Source: an uncultured Collinsella sp. (lineage in GTDB: Bacteria > Actinomycetota > Coriobacteriia > Coriobacteriales > Coriobacteriaceae). Taken from it: a stretch of DNA of 63,875 bases. The stretch is taken from the NCBI GenBank assembly GCA_958352845.1, contig CATWQC010000011.1, forward strand, positions 1 through 63,875, given 5' to 3'. A model generated the notes under the pieces. It saw only the letters and a list, made by a program, of their open reading frames with translations. It was not told where the DNA came from and ran no database searches. The translations under genes and the position numbers were made by a program. Positions 8,984-18,555 of the stretch are shown here, piece by piece; the stretch's first letter is position 1; every line of letters begins with the position of its first letter.

Positions 8984-10567
8984 TTACAGCTCGTAGAGCG
9001 TGGTGAACTTGTCCTGCAGGTAGCTGCAGTAGTAGCGGGCATCGAACGCCATGCCGCACGCGCCCTTGATGAGCTCCGGCGCGTCCTTGGCGCGGCCCCA
9101 CTGCCAAATGTGCTCGCCCAGCCAGGCGCGGACGGGTGTCAGGTCGCCGCTCGCACAGGCGCCGTTGAGGTCGACACCGTCGCGGCACATGGCCGGCACA
9201 AACATGGCGTCGTAGGCGCTGCCCAGCGCATAGGTGGGGAAGTAGCCAAACGAGCCGCCGCTCCAGTGCGTATCCTGTAGGCAGCCGTGCGTGTCGTCGG
9301 GAACGGGAATGCCCAGGTACTCATCCATGAAGCGGTTCCAAAGCGCGGGGATATCCTTGGCTGTGGCCTCGCCGGCAAACAGCATGCGCTCGATCTCGTA
9401 GCGCACCATAACGTGCAGCGGATAGGTGAGCTCGTCGGCCTCGGTGCGGATCAGCGAAGGCTGCGCGATGTTCACGGCGTGGTAGAGCGTGTCCTCGTCG
9501 ACGTCGCCGTAGACCTCGGGTGCGTGGCGGCGCAGCACCTCGAGCAGCGGTCCCATAAAGGCGCGGCTGCGACCCACGGTGTTCTCGAAAAAGCGGCTCT
9601 GGCTCTCGTGGATGCCCATGGAGGTGCCGCCCTCAAGACAGGTGCGCGCATAGGCGGGATTGACGCCCAGCTCGTACATGGCGTGTCCCGCTTCGTGGAT
9701 GATGCTGTAGACGTTGGAGATGCAATCGTCCTCGTAGATGTGTGTCGCGATGCGCGCGTCACCCACGGCAAAGCCCTCGCTAAACGGGTGCTCGGTAAAG
9801 GCAAGCGTGGTGTCGTTCAGGTTCAGGCCGACGAGCTTCATAAGGTCGAAGCTCATGGCGCGCTGGGCGGCCTCGGGCACGCGGGCGTGCAAAAAGTCGG
9901 CAGCGGGCTGCTGGCCGCGCTCGCCGATAGCGTGCACGAGCGGCACGACCGTCGCCTTGACCTCATCGCAAAACGCATCGAAGCTCTCGGCAGAAAGGCC
10001 GCGCTCGTACTGGTCGAGCCAAACGTCGTATGGGTCGCGCTTGGGGTCCATGAGTTCGGCCTGATGCTTAAGTTGGGCGACGATTCTATCCACATAGGGC
10101 TCAAAACTCGCCCAGTCGTTGGCCGTCTTGGCCTTGTGCCACACGGCGTCGGCCTCGCAGGTGAGCCTGGTCCAGGCCTCGGCCTCCTCGGTAGGAATAA
10201 CGCTTGCCTCGCGCTGGTCGCGGCCGAGCACGCGGATCTCGTCGAGCAGCTGCGGGTCGTCTACGTGTCCGCCTGCAACCGTCTCGCGCGCTAACGAGCG
10301 TACGAGCTCAACGGACTTCTCGCTGGTCAGTAGCTTGTGATGCTCGCCGGCAAGCGTGCCCATGGCGTCGGCACGGGCGGCAGCACCGTTGACAGGAGCA
10401 ATCGTCGCTCCATCGAACTCGGCAATCTTGAGCAGGTACTCGCGAGTCCACAGCTTGCCCTCGAGTTTGCGGAACTTTTTGACGGCCTTGTCGACTTTAG
10501 CAGCCTTGACGCCCTTGGCAGCCTTTGCCACGGCGGCCTGGGCCTTCTTATCGAGTTTCTTTCCCAT
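8984..10567 (-). CDS. M32 family metallocarboxypeptidase
   Basis: The zinc-binding motif HEAGH is at residues 291-295, as expected for carboxypeptidase Taq-type (M32) enzymes that trim C-terminal residues from peptides in the cytosol. The flanking conserved segments are also clear: DPYDVWLDQYERGLS, the ENTVGRSRAFMGPL block after the motif, and IRTEADELTYPLHVMVRYE. The 527 residues are slightly longer than the family norm because of a Lys/Ala-rich N-terminal extension (MGKKLDKKAQAAVAKAAKG). No signal peptide is present. It is transcribed alone and converges on glmM. Confidence 0.95.
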   Translation of the reverse strand: MGKKLDKKAQAAVAKAAKGVKAAKVDKAVKKFRKLEGKLWTREYLLKIAEFDGATIAPVNGAAARADAMGTLAGEHHKLLTSEKSVELVRSLARETVAGGHVDDPQLLDEIRVLGRDQREASVIPTEEAEAWTRLTCEADAVWHKAKTANDWASFEPYVDRIVAQLKHQAELMDPKRDPYDVWLDQYERGLSAESFDAFCDEVKATVVPLVHAIGERGQQPAADFLHARVPEAAQRAMSFDLMKLVGLNLNDTTLAFTEHPFSEGFAVGDARIATHIYEDDCISNVYSIIHEAGHAMYELGVNPAYARTCLEGGTSMGIHESQSRFFENTVGRSRAFMGPLLEVLRRHAPEVYGDVDEDTLYHAVNIAQPSLIRTEADELTYPLHVMVRYEIERMLFAGEATAKDIPALWNRFMDEYLGIPVPDDTHGCLQDTHWSGGSFGYFPTYALGSAYDAMFVPAMCRDGVDLNGACASGDLTPVRAWLGEHIWQWGRAKDAPELIKGACGMAFDARYYCSYLQDKFTTLYEL

Positions 10568-10689
10568 ACCGTATCCTTAATCTCGCAGGCCGAGCGCCGC
10601 AGGCGGGTGCGCGGCCAATTTGCACAGCTACCTGCCTTGTACCCAGCGCGAACAAAACGGAACGCGGCGATGCGCTCGCGAAATGTGTT

Positions 10690-10990
10690 ATCCTATAGCC
10701 CAATGCGTTGACGGAGAGGGTTTTGCCCGCCGCGTCGCCGGCAAGAGAGGGAAGGTCATGGGCTGCAAGCCTTCCTGCGGTGGCAAGGGCCAAGCGTTCA
10801 CTTCCGAGCAGCGACCTCAACGGGCGCGCGGCCAGCGGCGGCGATGTCCCCAGTAGGGAAGCCGTGAGCCTCGCGACAAGGGGCAAAGAGTGGGCGCGGC
10901 GGGCCAGACATCCGTCGGGTCAAACAAGGTGGTACCGCGGAATTCAACCGTCCTTGGGCAATGCAGATGCCCGAGGGCGGTTTTTTGTTA
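10690..10990 (+). promoter_or_regulatory. T-box riboswitch controlling pheST
   Basis: The core T-box sequence AAGGTGGTACCGCGG lies at 10926-10940. It is followed at once by the terminator hairpin (CCGTCCTTGGGCA at 10948-10960 with TGCCCGAGGGCGG at 10968-10980, then six T). Uncharged tRNA would pair with the T-box bulge and switch the terminator off. Upstream GC-rich sequence from about 10713 forms the stem I region. A UUC triplet at 10797-10799 is a candidate phenylalanine specifier; its place in the specifier loop is inference. The leader lies before pheS as expected. Confidence 0.85.
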
Positions 10991-11072
10991 CCGAACCGGG
11001 CCGCGTTTTCGCAACGTCAGACGGCGGCAGCCGCCTCGGCAAGCGGGGAACGCGAGAGACGAAAGGGAAGAC

Positions 11073-12149
11073 ATGAGTCTGATTGATGATCTGGTCAAAC
11101 TCGAGGAAGAGGCCAAGGAGCTCGTCACTAGCGCCGACGACGCCGCCAAGCTCGAGGCTGCGCGCGTTGAGCTGCTCGGTCGCAAGGGCCGTATCACCGG
11201 CCTGATGCGCATGATGGGCAAGCTCGCCCCCGAGGATCGTCCCATGATGGGCAAACGCGCCAACGAGATGCGCCAGCTGATCGAGGGCATGCTCGACGAG
11301 CGCACCACCGAGATGAAGGCCGCCGCCCTCAAGCACGCACTCGAGCACGAGGCCGTCGACATCACGCTGCCGGGCATCCGTCCGCAGATCGGTCACCAGC
11401 ACCTGATCAAGCAGATCATCGAGGAGGCCGAGGACATCTTCTGCGGCATCGGCTACACCGTCGAGTCCGGCCCCATGGTCGATACCTCCTACTACAACTT
11501 CACCGCGCTCAACGCGCCCATGGATCACCCGAGCCGCTCGGCTCGCGACACGTTCTATGTGGTCGACAACAACCCCGGTAGCGTCGCGCACCCCGAGGCT
11601 CACGCCCACGGCGAGTCCGACGTGCTGCTGCGCACCCAGACCTCGGGCGTGCAGATCCACACCATGGAGTCGCAAAAGCCGCCCATCTACATGATCTGCC
11701 CGGGCACCGTCTATCGTCCCGACACGGCCGACGCCTGCCACCTGCCGCAGTTCAACCAGATTGAGGGCCTGGTCGTCGACGAGGGTATCACCTTTGGCGA
11801 TCTTAAGGGCACGCTCGACTACTTTGTTAAGTGCATGTTTGGTGAGGATCGCAAGACGCGCTATCGCCCGCACTTCTTCCCCTTCACCGAGCCTTCCTGC
11901 GAGGTGGACGTGAGCTGCCACGTGTGCGGCGGCAAGGGCTGCAACTTCTGCAAGCACAGCGGCTGGATCGAGATTCTGGGCTGCGGCATGGTCGACCCCA
12001 ACGTCCTGATCAACTGTGGCATCGACCCCGAGAAGTACACCGGCTTCGCCTTTGGTATTGGCGCCGAGCGCGTCGCGGCACTGCGCTACGACCTGCCCGA
12101 CCTGCGCACGTTGATGACTGGTGACATGAGGTTCTTGAACCAGTTCTAG
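11073..12149 (+). CDS. pheS: Phenylalanine-tRNA ligase alpha subunit
   Basis: With PheT this forms the heterotetramer that charges tRNA-Phe. The N-terminal coiled-coil includes LLGRKGRITGLMRMMG. The catalytic core shows GYTVESGPMVDTSYYNFTALNAP, the DTFY motif, the motif 2 region (QTSGVQIHTMES; GTVYRPDTADACHLPQFNQIEG) and motif 3 (GFAFGIGAERVAAL). A Cys cluster, CHVCGGKGCNFC, near residue 290 resembles the knuckle seen in many bacterial PheS proteins. ATG 11073 follows GAAAGGGAAG; the reading frame extends upstream into the T-box but that part is not translated. Length (358 aa) is normal. Confidence 0.97.
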   Translation: MSLIDDLVKLEEEAKELVTSADDAAKLEAARVELLGRKGRITGLMRMMGKLAPEDRPMMGKRANEMRQLIEGMLDERTTEMKAAALKHALEHEAVDITLPGIRPQIGHQHLIKQIIEEAEDIFCGIGYTVESGPMVDTSYYNFTALNAPMDHPSRSARDTFYVVDNNPGSVAHPEAHAHGESDVLLRTQTSGVQIHTMESQKPPIYMICPGTVYRPDTADACHLPQFNQIEGLVVDEGITFGDLKGTLDYFVKCMFGEDRKTRYRPHFFPFTEPSCEVDVSCHVCGGKGCNFCKHSGWIEILGCGMVDPNVLINCGIDPEKYTGFAFGIGAERVAALRYDLPDLRTLMTGDMRFLNQF

Positions 12150-12212
12150 AACGCTTTCTTCTTAGTTGCAGTTTCCGGCTCAAAGCCGCATTTATGAAAG
12201 GAGACCAGTTAG

Positions 12213-14666
12213 ATGCGCGTTTCTTACGACTGGCTCAAGACCATGATCGATATTCCGGAGGATCCCAAGACCCTTTCGGACGAATATATCCGTACCGGCA
12301 CCGAGGTCGAGGCGATCGACACCGTGGGCGAGTCCTTCGACCACGTGGTGACCGCCAAGGTGCTCACCAAGACCCCGCACCCCGATAGCGACCACATGTA
12401 TGTGTGCTCGGTCGACGTGGGTGACAAGAACCTCGACGCCGACGGCAACCCCGCTCCGCTGCAGATCGTCTGCGGCGCGCAGAACTTCGAGGCCGGCGAC
12501 CACATCGTCACGGCCATGATTGGCGCCGTGCTTCCCGGCGACGTCAAGATCAAGAAGAGCAAGCTTCGCGGCGTCGTGTCCATGGGCATGAACTGCTCCG
12601 CGCGCGAGCTCGGCTTGGGCGGCGACCACTCCGGCATCATGATCCTGCCCGAGGATACGCCCTGCGGCATGCCGTTTGCCGAGTACGTGGGCTCGAGTGA
12701 TACCGTGCTCGACTGCGAGATTACGCCCAACCGCCCCGACTGCCTGTCCATGATCGGCATGGCCCGCGAGACCGGCGCCATCTTCGACCGCGATTTCCAC
12801 GTTGAGCTGCCCGCCATTAAGGCCGAGGCCGGCCGCGCGACCGACGACGAGCTTTCCGTCGAGATCGCTGACGAGGGCCTGTGCGACCGCTACGTTGCCC
12901 GCATCGTGCGCAACGTCAAGGTCGGCCCGTCGCCCGACTGGATGGTCAAGCGCCTCAACGCCCTGGGCGTGCGTCCGCACAACAACATCGTCGACATCAC
13001 CAACTATGTGATGATGCTCACCGGTCAGCCGCTGCACGCCTTTGACCTGGACACCTTTGCCGAGCGCGATGGCCATCGTCGCGTGGTGGTTCGCGCCGCC
13101 CAGCAGGACGAGAAGTTCACGACCCTTGACGGCGAGGAGCGCACGCTCGACGCCGGCATGGGCCTTATCACCGACGGCGAGCGTCCCGTGGCGTTGGCCG
13201 GCGTTATGGGCGGCATGGATTCCGAGATCGAGGATGACACCGTCGACGTGATGGTCGAGAGCGCCTGCTTCAACGCCGGTCGCACCTCGCACACCAGCCG
13301 CGACCTGTCGCTGATCTCCGACGCCTCCATTCGCTTTGAGCGCCAGGTCGACGAGACCGGCTGCGTGGATGTCGCCAACGTTACCTGCGCGCTCATCGAG
13401 CAGATCGCCGGCGGCGAGGTCGCCCCCGGCTATGTGGACGTGTTCCCCGCGCCCAAGACCATCGACAGCATCAAGCTGCGCTTGGCCCGCGTGCACGCCA
13501 TCTGCGGCGCCGACATCGAGCCCGACTTTATCGAGCGCTCGCTCACCCGCCTGGGCTGCACCGTCGAGCGCGACGGCGAGGACTTTATGGTCACCCCGCC
13601 GAGCTTCCGTCCCGACCTGCCGCGCGAGATTGACCTGATCGAGGAGGTCCTGCGCCTGTGGGGCATGGGTCGCGTCACGGCGACCATCCCGGCTGCCAAG
13701 AACCACATCGGCGGTCTGACGCGCGAGCAGAAGCTTACCCGCAAGGTCGGCGAGATCCTGCGCGCCTGTGGCCTCAACGAGACCACGACCTTTGGCTTTG
13801 CCGCCCCGGGCGACCTGGAGAAGATCGGCATGTCCACCGAGGGCCGCGGCTGCCCCGTGGTGCTCATGAACCCGCTGGTGGCCGAGCAGACCGAGATGCG
13901 CCGCTCGCTGCTGCCGGGCCTGCTGCAGTCTGTGGCCTATAACGAGGCCCACGGCACGCCCAACGTGCACCTGTACGAGGTCGGCAGCCTGTTCCACGGC
14001 CGCGAGAACGCCAGCCTACCCAAGGAGACCAAGTCCGTGGCGGGTGTGCTCTCGGGCCAGTGGAGCGAGCAGTCTTGGAGCATGAAGTACCGTAAGCTGC
14101 GTTTCTTCTTTGGCAAGGGCATCGTCGAGGAGCTGCTCGCCCAGCTGCGCATCGAGAAGGTTCGCTTCCGTCCCGTCGAGGGCGAGGGCTATGCCTTCCT
14201 GCAGCCGGGTCGCGCCGCCGAGGTCCTGTCCGGCGGCACCGTGCTGGGCTGGGTCGGCGAGATTCACCCCGAGGCGCGCGAGGCGATGGGCATCGATGAG
14301 GTCGTCGTTGCCTTTGAGCTCGATCTGGACAAGCTGATCAAGGGCGCTCGCAACCAGGAGAACTACCGCGAGTTCTCGCAGTATCCGGCTGTTGAGCACG
14401 ACCTGGCTATCGTGGTCGATAACTCCGTGACCTGCGAGGATCTTGAGCGCCGCATTACCAGCGCCGGTGGCAAGCTGCTCGAGGGCGTGCGCCTGTTCGA
14501 CGTCTACCGCGACCCGGTCCGCGTGGGCGTGGGCAAGAAGTCCATGGCCTTTGCGCTTACGTATCGCTCCGACGACCACACACTCACCAGCGAAGAGGTC
14601 GAAAAAGCACACCAGAAGATCGTCACCAAGGTGTGCAAGGGCGTAAACGGCGAGGTCCGCGGATAG
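12213..14666 (+). CDS. pheT: Phenylalanine-tRNA ligase beta subunit
   Basis: The 817 residues show the full PheT domain order: an EMAP-like tRNA-binding domain (about residues 40-150, with HPDSDHMYVCSVDVG), the B3/B4 editing region, the B5 domain, the catalytic-like core, and a C-terminal FDX-ACB anticodon domain (YPAVEHDLAIVVDNSV to the end). It begins 63 bases after pheS with a GAAAGGAG site 7 bases from the ATG, so both subunits are made from one T-box-controlled mRNA. Confidence 0.97.
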   Translation: MRVSYDWLKTMIDIPEDPKTLSDEYIRTGTEVEAIDTVGESFDHVVTAKVLTKTPHPDSDHMYVCSVDVGDKNLDADGNPAPLQIVCGAQNFEAGDHIVTAMIGAVLPGDVKIKKSKLRGVVSMGMNCSARELGLGGDHSGIMILPEDTPCGMPFAEYVGSSDTVLDCEITPNRPDCLSMIGMARETGAIFDRDFHVELPAIKAEAGRATDDELSVEIADEGLCDRYVARIVRNVKVGPSPDWMVKRLNALGVRPHNNIVDITNYVMMLTGQPLHAFDLDTFAERDGHRRVVVRAAQQDEKFTTLDGEERTLDAGMGLITDGERPVALAGVMGGMDSEIEDDTVDVMVESACFNAGRTSHTSRDLSLISDASIRFERQVDETGCVDVANVTCALIEQIAGGEVAPGYVDVFPAPKTIDSIKLRLARVHAICGADIEPDFIERSLTRLGCTVERDGEDFMVTPPSFRPDLPREIDLIEEVLRLWGMGRVTATIPAAKNHIGGLTREQKLTRKVGEILRACGLNETTTFGFAAPGDLEKIGMSTEGRGCPVVLMNPLVAEQTEMRRSLLPGLLQSVAYNEAHGTPNVHLYEVGSLFHGRENASLPKETKSVAGVLSGQWSEQSWSMKYRKLRFFFGKGIVEELLAQLRIEKVRFRPVEGEGYAFLQPGRAAEVLSGGTVLGWVGEIHPEAREAMGIDEVVVAFELDLDKLIKGARNQENYREFSQYPAVEHDLAIVVDNSVTCEDLERRITSAGGKLLEGVRLFDVYRDPVRVGVGKKSMAFALTYRSDDHTLTSEEVEKAHQKIVTKVCKGVNGEVRG

Positions 14667-14788
14667 GTCCTGCACTGGGATATGGGTCGGCGGTGGCTGC
14701 CGCCGAGTCCTACGTGACCGCTATGCTCGGTATGAGGCACCGTTGAGCCTGTATATATGACACGCGCATTACATAACGGCGTGCTGCT

Positions 14789-14817
14789 TTGTCGGCAGTG
14801 CGCCGTTTTGCTATGAT
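14789..14817 (+). promoter_or_regulatory. Promoter of the ECF metal-transporter operon
   Basis: TTGTCG (14789-14794) and TATGAT (14812-14817) are separated by exactly 17 bases. Transcription would start near 14824, directly before the palindromic operator. No terminator with a T-run was seen after pheT; a GC-rich hairpin lies at 14688-14708. Confidence 0.6.
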
Positions 14818-14827
14818 AGCCCGCGTC

Positions 14828-14855
14828 GTGTTACGAATTTGACAATACGTAACAC
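14828..14855. promoter_or_regulatory. NikR-like palindromic operator
   Basis: GTGTTAC (14828-14834) and GTAACAC (14849-14855) are perfect inverted repeats separated by 14 bases. This matches the GTGTTAC-N13/14-GTAACAC form I recall for NikR sites in some bacterial lineages. It lies at the predicted start of transcription, where a bound nickel-loaded repressor would block the promoter. No NikR gene is in the window. Confidence 0.6.
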
Positions 14856-14912
14856 TGTCAAGGTGATTTAAGCGGCGTTGCAATTCTGTGCGCCGACAAC
14901 CGGGAGGCGTAC

Positions 14913-15998
14913 ATGCACATTCCAGATAACTATCTGTCCCCGCAGACCGATGCCGTCATGGCGGTGGCGATGGTGCCCGTTTGGGTTCACTGCATCAAGA
15001 AGGTGCGTGCCACGCTCGATCGCGAGCATATGGCGTTCCTGGGCATCTGCGCCGCATTCTCCTTCTTGCTCATGATGTTCAACGTGCCGCTGCCCGGCGG
15101 CACCACAGGTCACGCCGTCGGCGGCGCGCTCATCGCGCTGCTGCTGGGCCCCGAGGCCGCGGCTATCGCTGTCTCGGTCGCGCTGGCGCTGCAGGCGCTG
15201 CTATTTGGCGACGGCGGCGTTCTGTCGTTTGGCGCCAACTGCTTTAACATGGCCTTTGTGCTGCCGTTTGTCGCTGCTATCGTGTTTCGTGCGCTCAACA
15301 GCCGTCTGCACGACAAGAGCTGGGGCACCTCGGTTTCTGCCATCGTGAGCGGCTGGGTTGGCCTGTGCCTGGCGGCCCTGTGCGCGGCGGTCGAGTTCGG
15401 TATTCAGCCGATGCTCTTCACCAACGCTTCGGGCGCTCCGCTGTACTGCCCCTTCCCGCTGTCCGTGGCTATTCCGGCCATGTTGATCCCGCATATGCTG
15501 GTTGCCGGTGTGATCGAGGGCGTGGCGACGGCCGCCATCTACGGTTTCATTAAGAAGACGGCGCCGAGCATTATCGTCGGGCCCGAGGCCGTCGATGGCC
15601 AGCTTGCTGCCGAGGGCGCTGCTGCCAAGAAGACCTCGCTGGTCCCCACGCTCATTTTGGTCGCCGTGCTCGTGGTGGCCACGCCGCTGGGCTTGCTTGC
15701 CACCGGTGACGCCTGGGGTGAGTGGGACGCCGAGGGCGCCGCGACCGCCGTTCAGGAGGCTGGCGACGACAGCCTGCAGGCTTCGGTCGGCCTCGATACC
15801 CCGACCTTTGCCGACGCGCTGCCCACGGGTGATTACCTGCAGGCTTATTCCGAGGAGCAGGGTCTTGGCTTTGCCGGTCAGGCTGCCATGTATATCCTGT
15901 CCGGCGTGATTGGCGTGGCGGTGCTCACCATCGCATTCCGTCTGATCTCGCTGACGGTCAAGGAAAGCGGTGCTCATGGCAATAGCCGAGCTGCCTAG
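14913..15998 (+). CDS. cbiM: ECF metal transporter substrate-binding membrane subunit, CbiM/NikM family
   Basis: The N-terminus MHIPDNYLSP carries the metal-binding Met-His-Ile start of the CbiM/NikM family, in which His2 helps bind Co or Ni inside the membrane. Seven to eight hydrophobic segments follow, including GGTTGHAVGGALIALLLGPE and DGGVLSFGANCFNMAFVLPF, both typical. The C-terminal part beyond residue 235 adds a membrane segment, a periplasm-facing loop (residues about 255-320) and a last membrane segment, which resembles a fused CbiN/NikN unit. The MHIPD form and the NikR-like operator favour nickel over cobalt, and there is no cobalamin riboswitch. Metal choice is inference. Confidence 0.88.
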   Translation: MHIPDNYLSPQTDAVMAVAMVPVWVHCIKKVRATLDREHMAFLGICAAFSFLLMMFNVPLPGGTTGHAVGGALIALLLGPEAAAIAVSVALALQALLFGDGGVLSFGANCFNMAFVLPFVAAIVFRALNSRLHDKSWGTSVSAIVSGWVGLCLAALCAAVEFGIQPMLFTNASGAPLYCPFPLSVAIPAMLIPHMLVAGVIEGVATAAIYGFIKKTAPSIIVGPEAVDGQLAAEGAAAKKTSLVPTLILVAVLVVATPLGLLATGDAWGEWDAEGAATAVQEAGDDSLQASVGLDTPTFADALPTGDYLQAYSEEQGLGFAGQAAMYILSGVIGVAVLTIAFRLISLTVKESGAHGNSRAA

Positions 15999-16812
15999 CT
16001 GGCTTGCGACCGAGCAGCGTTACGAGCCCGCGGGGGCTCGGCATCGTGTGATGCAAAAGAATGTCCTGCACCTGGCGAGCCTGCTTGAGCGGGTTCGCCT
16101 GGGTGGAGGCGCGCACGAGGGCGGGTCGATGGTCGACCGCGCCCTTTCTTGCGTTTCGGCTCCGGTGCGCCTGGTGGGGATGTTCGTCTGCGTCCTGTGC
16201 GTGTGCCTGACGCAGAGTCCGCTGTACCTGATGCTGATGGCGGCAATCGCGTTGGTGCTGGTCGCGGTGCGCCCCGCACGCGGGCTGCGTGCGACCTTTG
16301 TACCGGCGCTCGGCGCCACGGGGCTTGCCGTGGTTCTGGCACTGCCTGCCCTGCTGCTGGGCGCGTCTGCCACGGGCGCCATGCTCAAGATCGCGCTCAA
16401 GACGTTTATTAATGTGTCGCTGGTGCTGGGTGTTTCGTGGACGCTTACCTGGAGCCGCATGTCGGCGGCGCTCAAAATGCTGCACCTGCCCGACGAGGTT
16501 ATCTTTACGTTTGATATGGCACTCAAGCATATCGAGGTGCTGGGACGCACGGCGCACGATCTGTGCGAATCGGTCATGCTGCGCAGCGTCGGTTCCGCGC
16601 CCGCGGGTTTTTCGCGTACCGACTCGCTGGCGGGTATCATGGGCATGACGTTTATCAAGGCGATGGAATGCAGCCGCGCGATGGACGAGGCCATGCTGTG
16701 CCGCGGCTTCGCCGGCGTGTATCCGGCGCCTGCACGGAGCGGCTTTGGCTGGCGCGATGCGGTTTACGCGGCCGGCGTTGCGTTGCTCGCCGTGTTGTGC
16801 GCGGTGCTGTAG
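15976..16812 (+). CDS. cbiQ: ECF transporter T component, CbiQ/NikQ family
   Basis: This membrane protein couples ATP hydrolysis to the metal-binding subunit. Hydrophobic segments lie at about residues 65-80, 83-97, 105-125 and the C-terminus. The coupling region includes WSRMSAALKMLHLPDEVIFTFDMALKHI and RAMDEAMLCRGFAG, the latter matching the conserved Arg-Gly coupling helix motif of T components. ATG 15976 overlaps the end of the upstream gene by 23 bases and has AAGGAAAG upstream, so the two are translationally coupled. Confidence 0.85.
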   Translation: MAIAELPSWLATEQRYEPAGARHRVMQKNVLHLASLLERVRLGGGAHEGGSMVDRALSCVSAPVRLVGMFVCVLCVCLTQSPLYLMLMAAIALVLVAVRPARGLRATFVPALGATGLAVVLALPALLLGASATGAMLKIALKTFINVSLVLGVSWTLTWSRMSAALKMLHLPDEVIFTFDMALKHIEVLGRTAHDLCESVMLRSVGSAPAGFSRTDSLAGIMGMTFIKAMECSRAMDEAMLCRGFAGVYPAPARSGFGWRDAVYAAGVALLAVLCAVL

Positions 16813-16856
16813 CGCGGACGGTCGAACCGTCGATGTGAGTAGGGAAGGGCGACGTT

Positions 16857-17627
16857 TTGGCAAACGATACGAATAACGCGATGGGTGCGAGCGGTGCTGC
16901 CGGCACCGAGGTCACGCCGATCATCGAGTTTCGCGACGTGCTGTTTTCCTATGCGGGTCATACGGTGATCGACGGCATTTCATTGCAGGTGAACCGTGGG
17001 GAGCTCGTTGCTCTGCTCGGTCCCAACGGCTGCGGCAAGACGACGATCATGCGCCTTATCAACGGCCTTGAACTTGTGGACGCGGGTGCGTATCTGTTTG
17101 ACGGGCATGCGGTCGATGCGGCATATCTCAAGGATTCCGCGACGGCCCAGCGGTTCCATCAGCGCGTGGGCTTTGTGTTCCAGAATGCCGATGCGCAGCT
17201 CTTTTGCGCCACGGTGGGCGAGGAGGTCGCGTTTGGCCCGGCTCAAATGGGGCTGCCGGCAGACGAGCTCGAGCGTCGCGTCCGCGACGCCATGGAGCTG
17301 TTCCAGGTTGCCGATCTGGTCGATGCCTCGCCCTATCAGCTTTCGGGCGGGCAAAAGAAGCGCGTGGCGCTGGCTGCCGTCGTGTCGATGAACCCGGATA
17401 TCCTGGTGCTCGACGAGCCTACCAACGGACTTGACGAGGACTCTTGCGACATCGTGGTCAACTTTCTACTGGCCTATGTTGCTGCCGGTAAGACGGTCTT
17501 GATGAGCACGCACCATCAGGATTTGGTACGACGCCTGGGTGCCCGTGCAATCTTTATCGATCGATATCACCATGTGGTCGAGGCGCCGGTATCGTCGTAT
17601 GGAACCGAGAGCGGCGTTGTGGAATAG
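16857..17627 (+). CDS. cbiO: ECF transporter ATP-binding subunit, CbiO/NikO family
   Basis: Walker A (GPNGCGKTT, about residues 59-67), the Q-loop (FVFQNADAQLFCATVGEEVAFG, a hallmark of ECF ATPases), the signature LSGGQKKRVAL and Walker B (ILVLDEPTNGLD) are all intact. A single ATPase gene suggests a homodimer. The start is taken as TTG 16857, since AGGGAAGG lies 8 bases before it; an in-frame ATG at 16881 is possible. It completes a CbiM-CbiQ-CbiO operon of 2.7 kb. Confidence 0.9.
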   Translation: MANDTNNAMGASGAAGTEVTPIIEFRDVLFSYAGHTVIDGISLQVNRGELVALLGPNGCGKTTIMRLINGLELVDAGAYLFDGHAVDAAYLKDSATAQRFHQRVGFVFQNADAQLFCATVGEEVAFGPAQMGLPADELERRVRDAMELFQVADLVDASPYQLSGGQKKRVALAAVVSMNPDILVLDEPTNGLDEDSCDIVVNFLLAYVAAGKTVLMSTHHQDLVRRLGARAIFIDRYHHVVEAPVSSYGTESGVVE

Positions 17628-17706
17628 TTGCTGCGTGGAGCGTGCGTAGCCGCCCGCGCGGCTTTGCCGTGATGGTATAGTTATCCAGGTTTTTATGGGG
17701 GTGGCT

Positions 17707-18555
17707 ATGCCAAGCTGGAACATTCATATCGCTCAGACGGAGCGTTTGCTGGAGCGCACCGGTGCGCTTGCCAATAGCGTGCGCGACCGCAATGCCTTTT
17801 TGTTTGGCTGCGTGGTTCCGGATATCTTCGTGGGCTATATGGTCCCTGGCATCGCCGATCCCATCCCGTACCGCATTACGCACTTTGCAAAGCCCGAGCC
17901 TATCCCTAAGCCTCGTGAGCATGAGTTCTGGGATACCTATGTGGCACCGTTGCTTAAAAGTTCGCCCACCGGTGCGCCAGCTGCCGCGACCTCGATTGTC
18001 GAGGAGCGCGAGCGACTCAATCGGGTGCATTATCCCCAACGTTACAAGGACGCCGAGCCGGTCGCCGGTCCCGGTGCTAGCGAGCTTTCGCTCGCGCCCG
18101 ATGACGTGGCGCAGTCGCTGCTCGATCTGACGCTGGGCGTTTGGTCGCATCTGGTGGCCGATACCGTATGGAATACGCGTGTGAATCAGTACCTGGAGGC
18201 GCACGGCGGCAAGCCGTGCGAGGAATTCCGCATTAAAAAGCAAGGCGACTTTGACTGGTTTGGCAAGACACTCGGCATCGTTTCGATACCGCGCGCGACC
18301 GATCGCCTGTATACTGCGGCGACCCGTTTTGGTCAGTATCCCATCCATAAGGAGTATGTGCTCAAGACCATCGGCGTTATGCACGAGATTGTACGCGAAA
18401 ACCCCGGCGAGTCCGATCATCCGCCGTATCGCCTGCTAACCGAGGAGTTTTTCGATACAACGTTTACCGAGGTCATCGAGCTAACCGAGGCGGGATTTGC
18501 GGCTCGCGTCGAATCGCCCGATATGCCTGCGCTTCCCCTGATTGCTAGCTGCTAG
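17707..18555 (+). CDS. Zinc-dependent phospholipase C-like protein, 282 aa
   Basis: The N-terminus PSWNIHIAQTERLL and the block FLFGCVVPDIFVGY, followed by HF, resemble the His/Asp metal sites of the Zn_dep_PLPC family. A later LGVWSHLVADTVWN matches the family's second His/Asp cluster. There is no signal peptide, so it is probably cytosolic and may not be a secreted phospholipase; the true substrate is unknown. ATG 17707 is preferred because GGGGG lies 5 bases upstream; an in-frame ATG at 17695 is the alternative. The last 4 bases overlap the stop of the convergent next gene. Confidence 0.6.
   Translation: MPSWNIHIAQTERLLERTGALANSVRDRNAFLFGCVVPDIFVGYMVPGIADPIPYRITHFAKPEPIPKPREHEFWDTYVAPLLKSSPTGAPAAATSIVEERERLNRVHYPQRYKDAEPVAGPGASELSLAPDDVAQSLLDLTLGVWSHLVADTVWNTRVNQYLEAHGGKPCEEFRIKKQGDFDWFGKTLGIVSIPRATDRLYTAATRFGQYPIHKEYVLKTIGVMHEIVRENPGESDHPPYRLLTEEFFDTTFTEVIELTEAGFAARVESPDMPALPLIASC

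Noticed and set aside
14667..14912. Cobalamin riboswitch before the cbiM-type operon
   Set aside because: No B12-box-like sequence or long leader is present; the promoter and palindrome leave only about 90 bases before the start codon.
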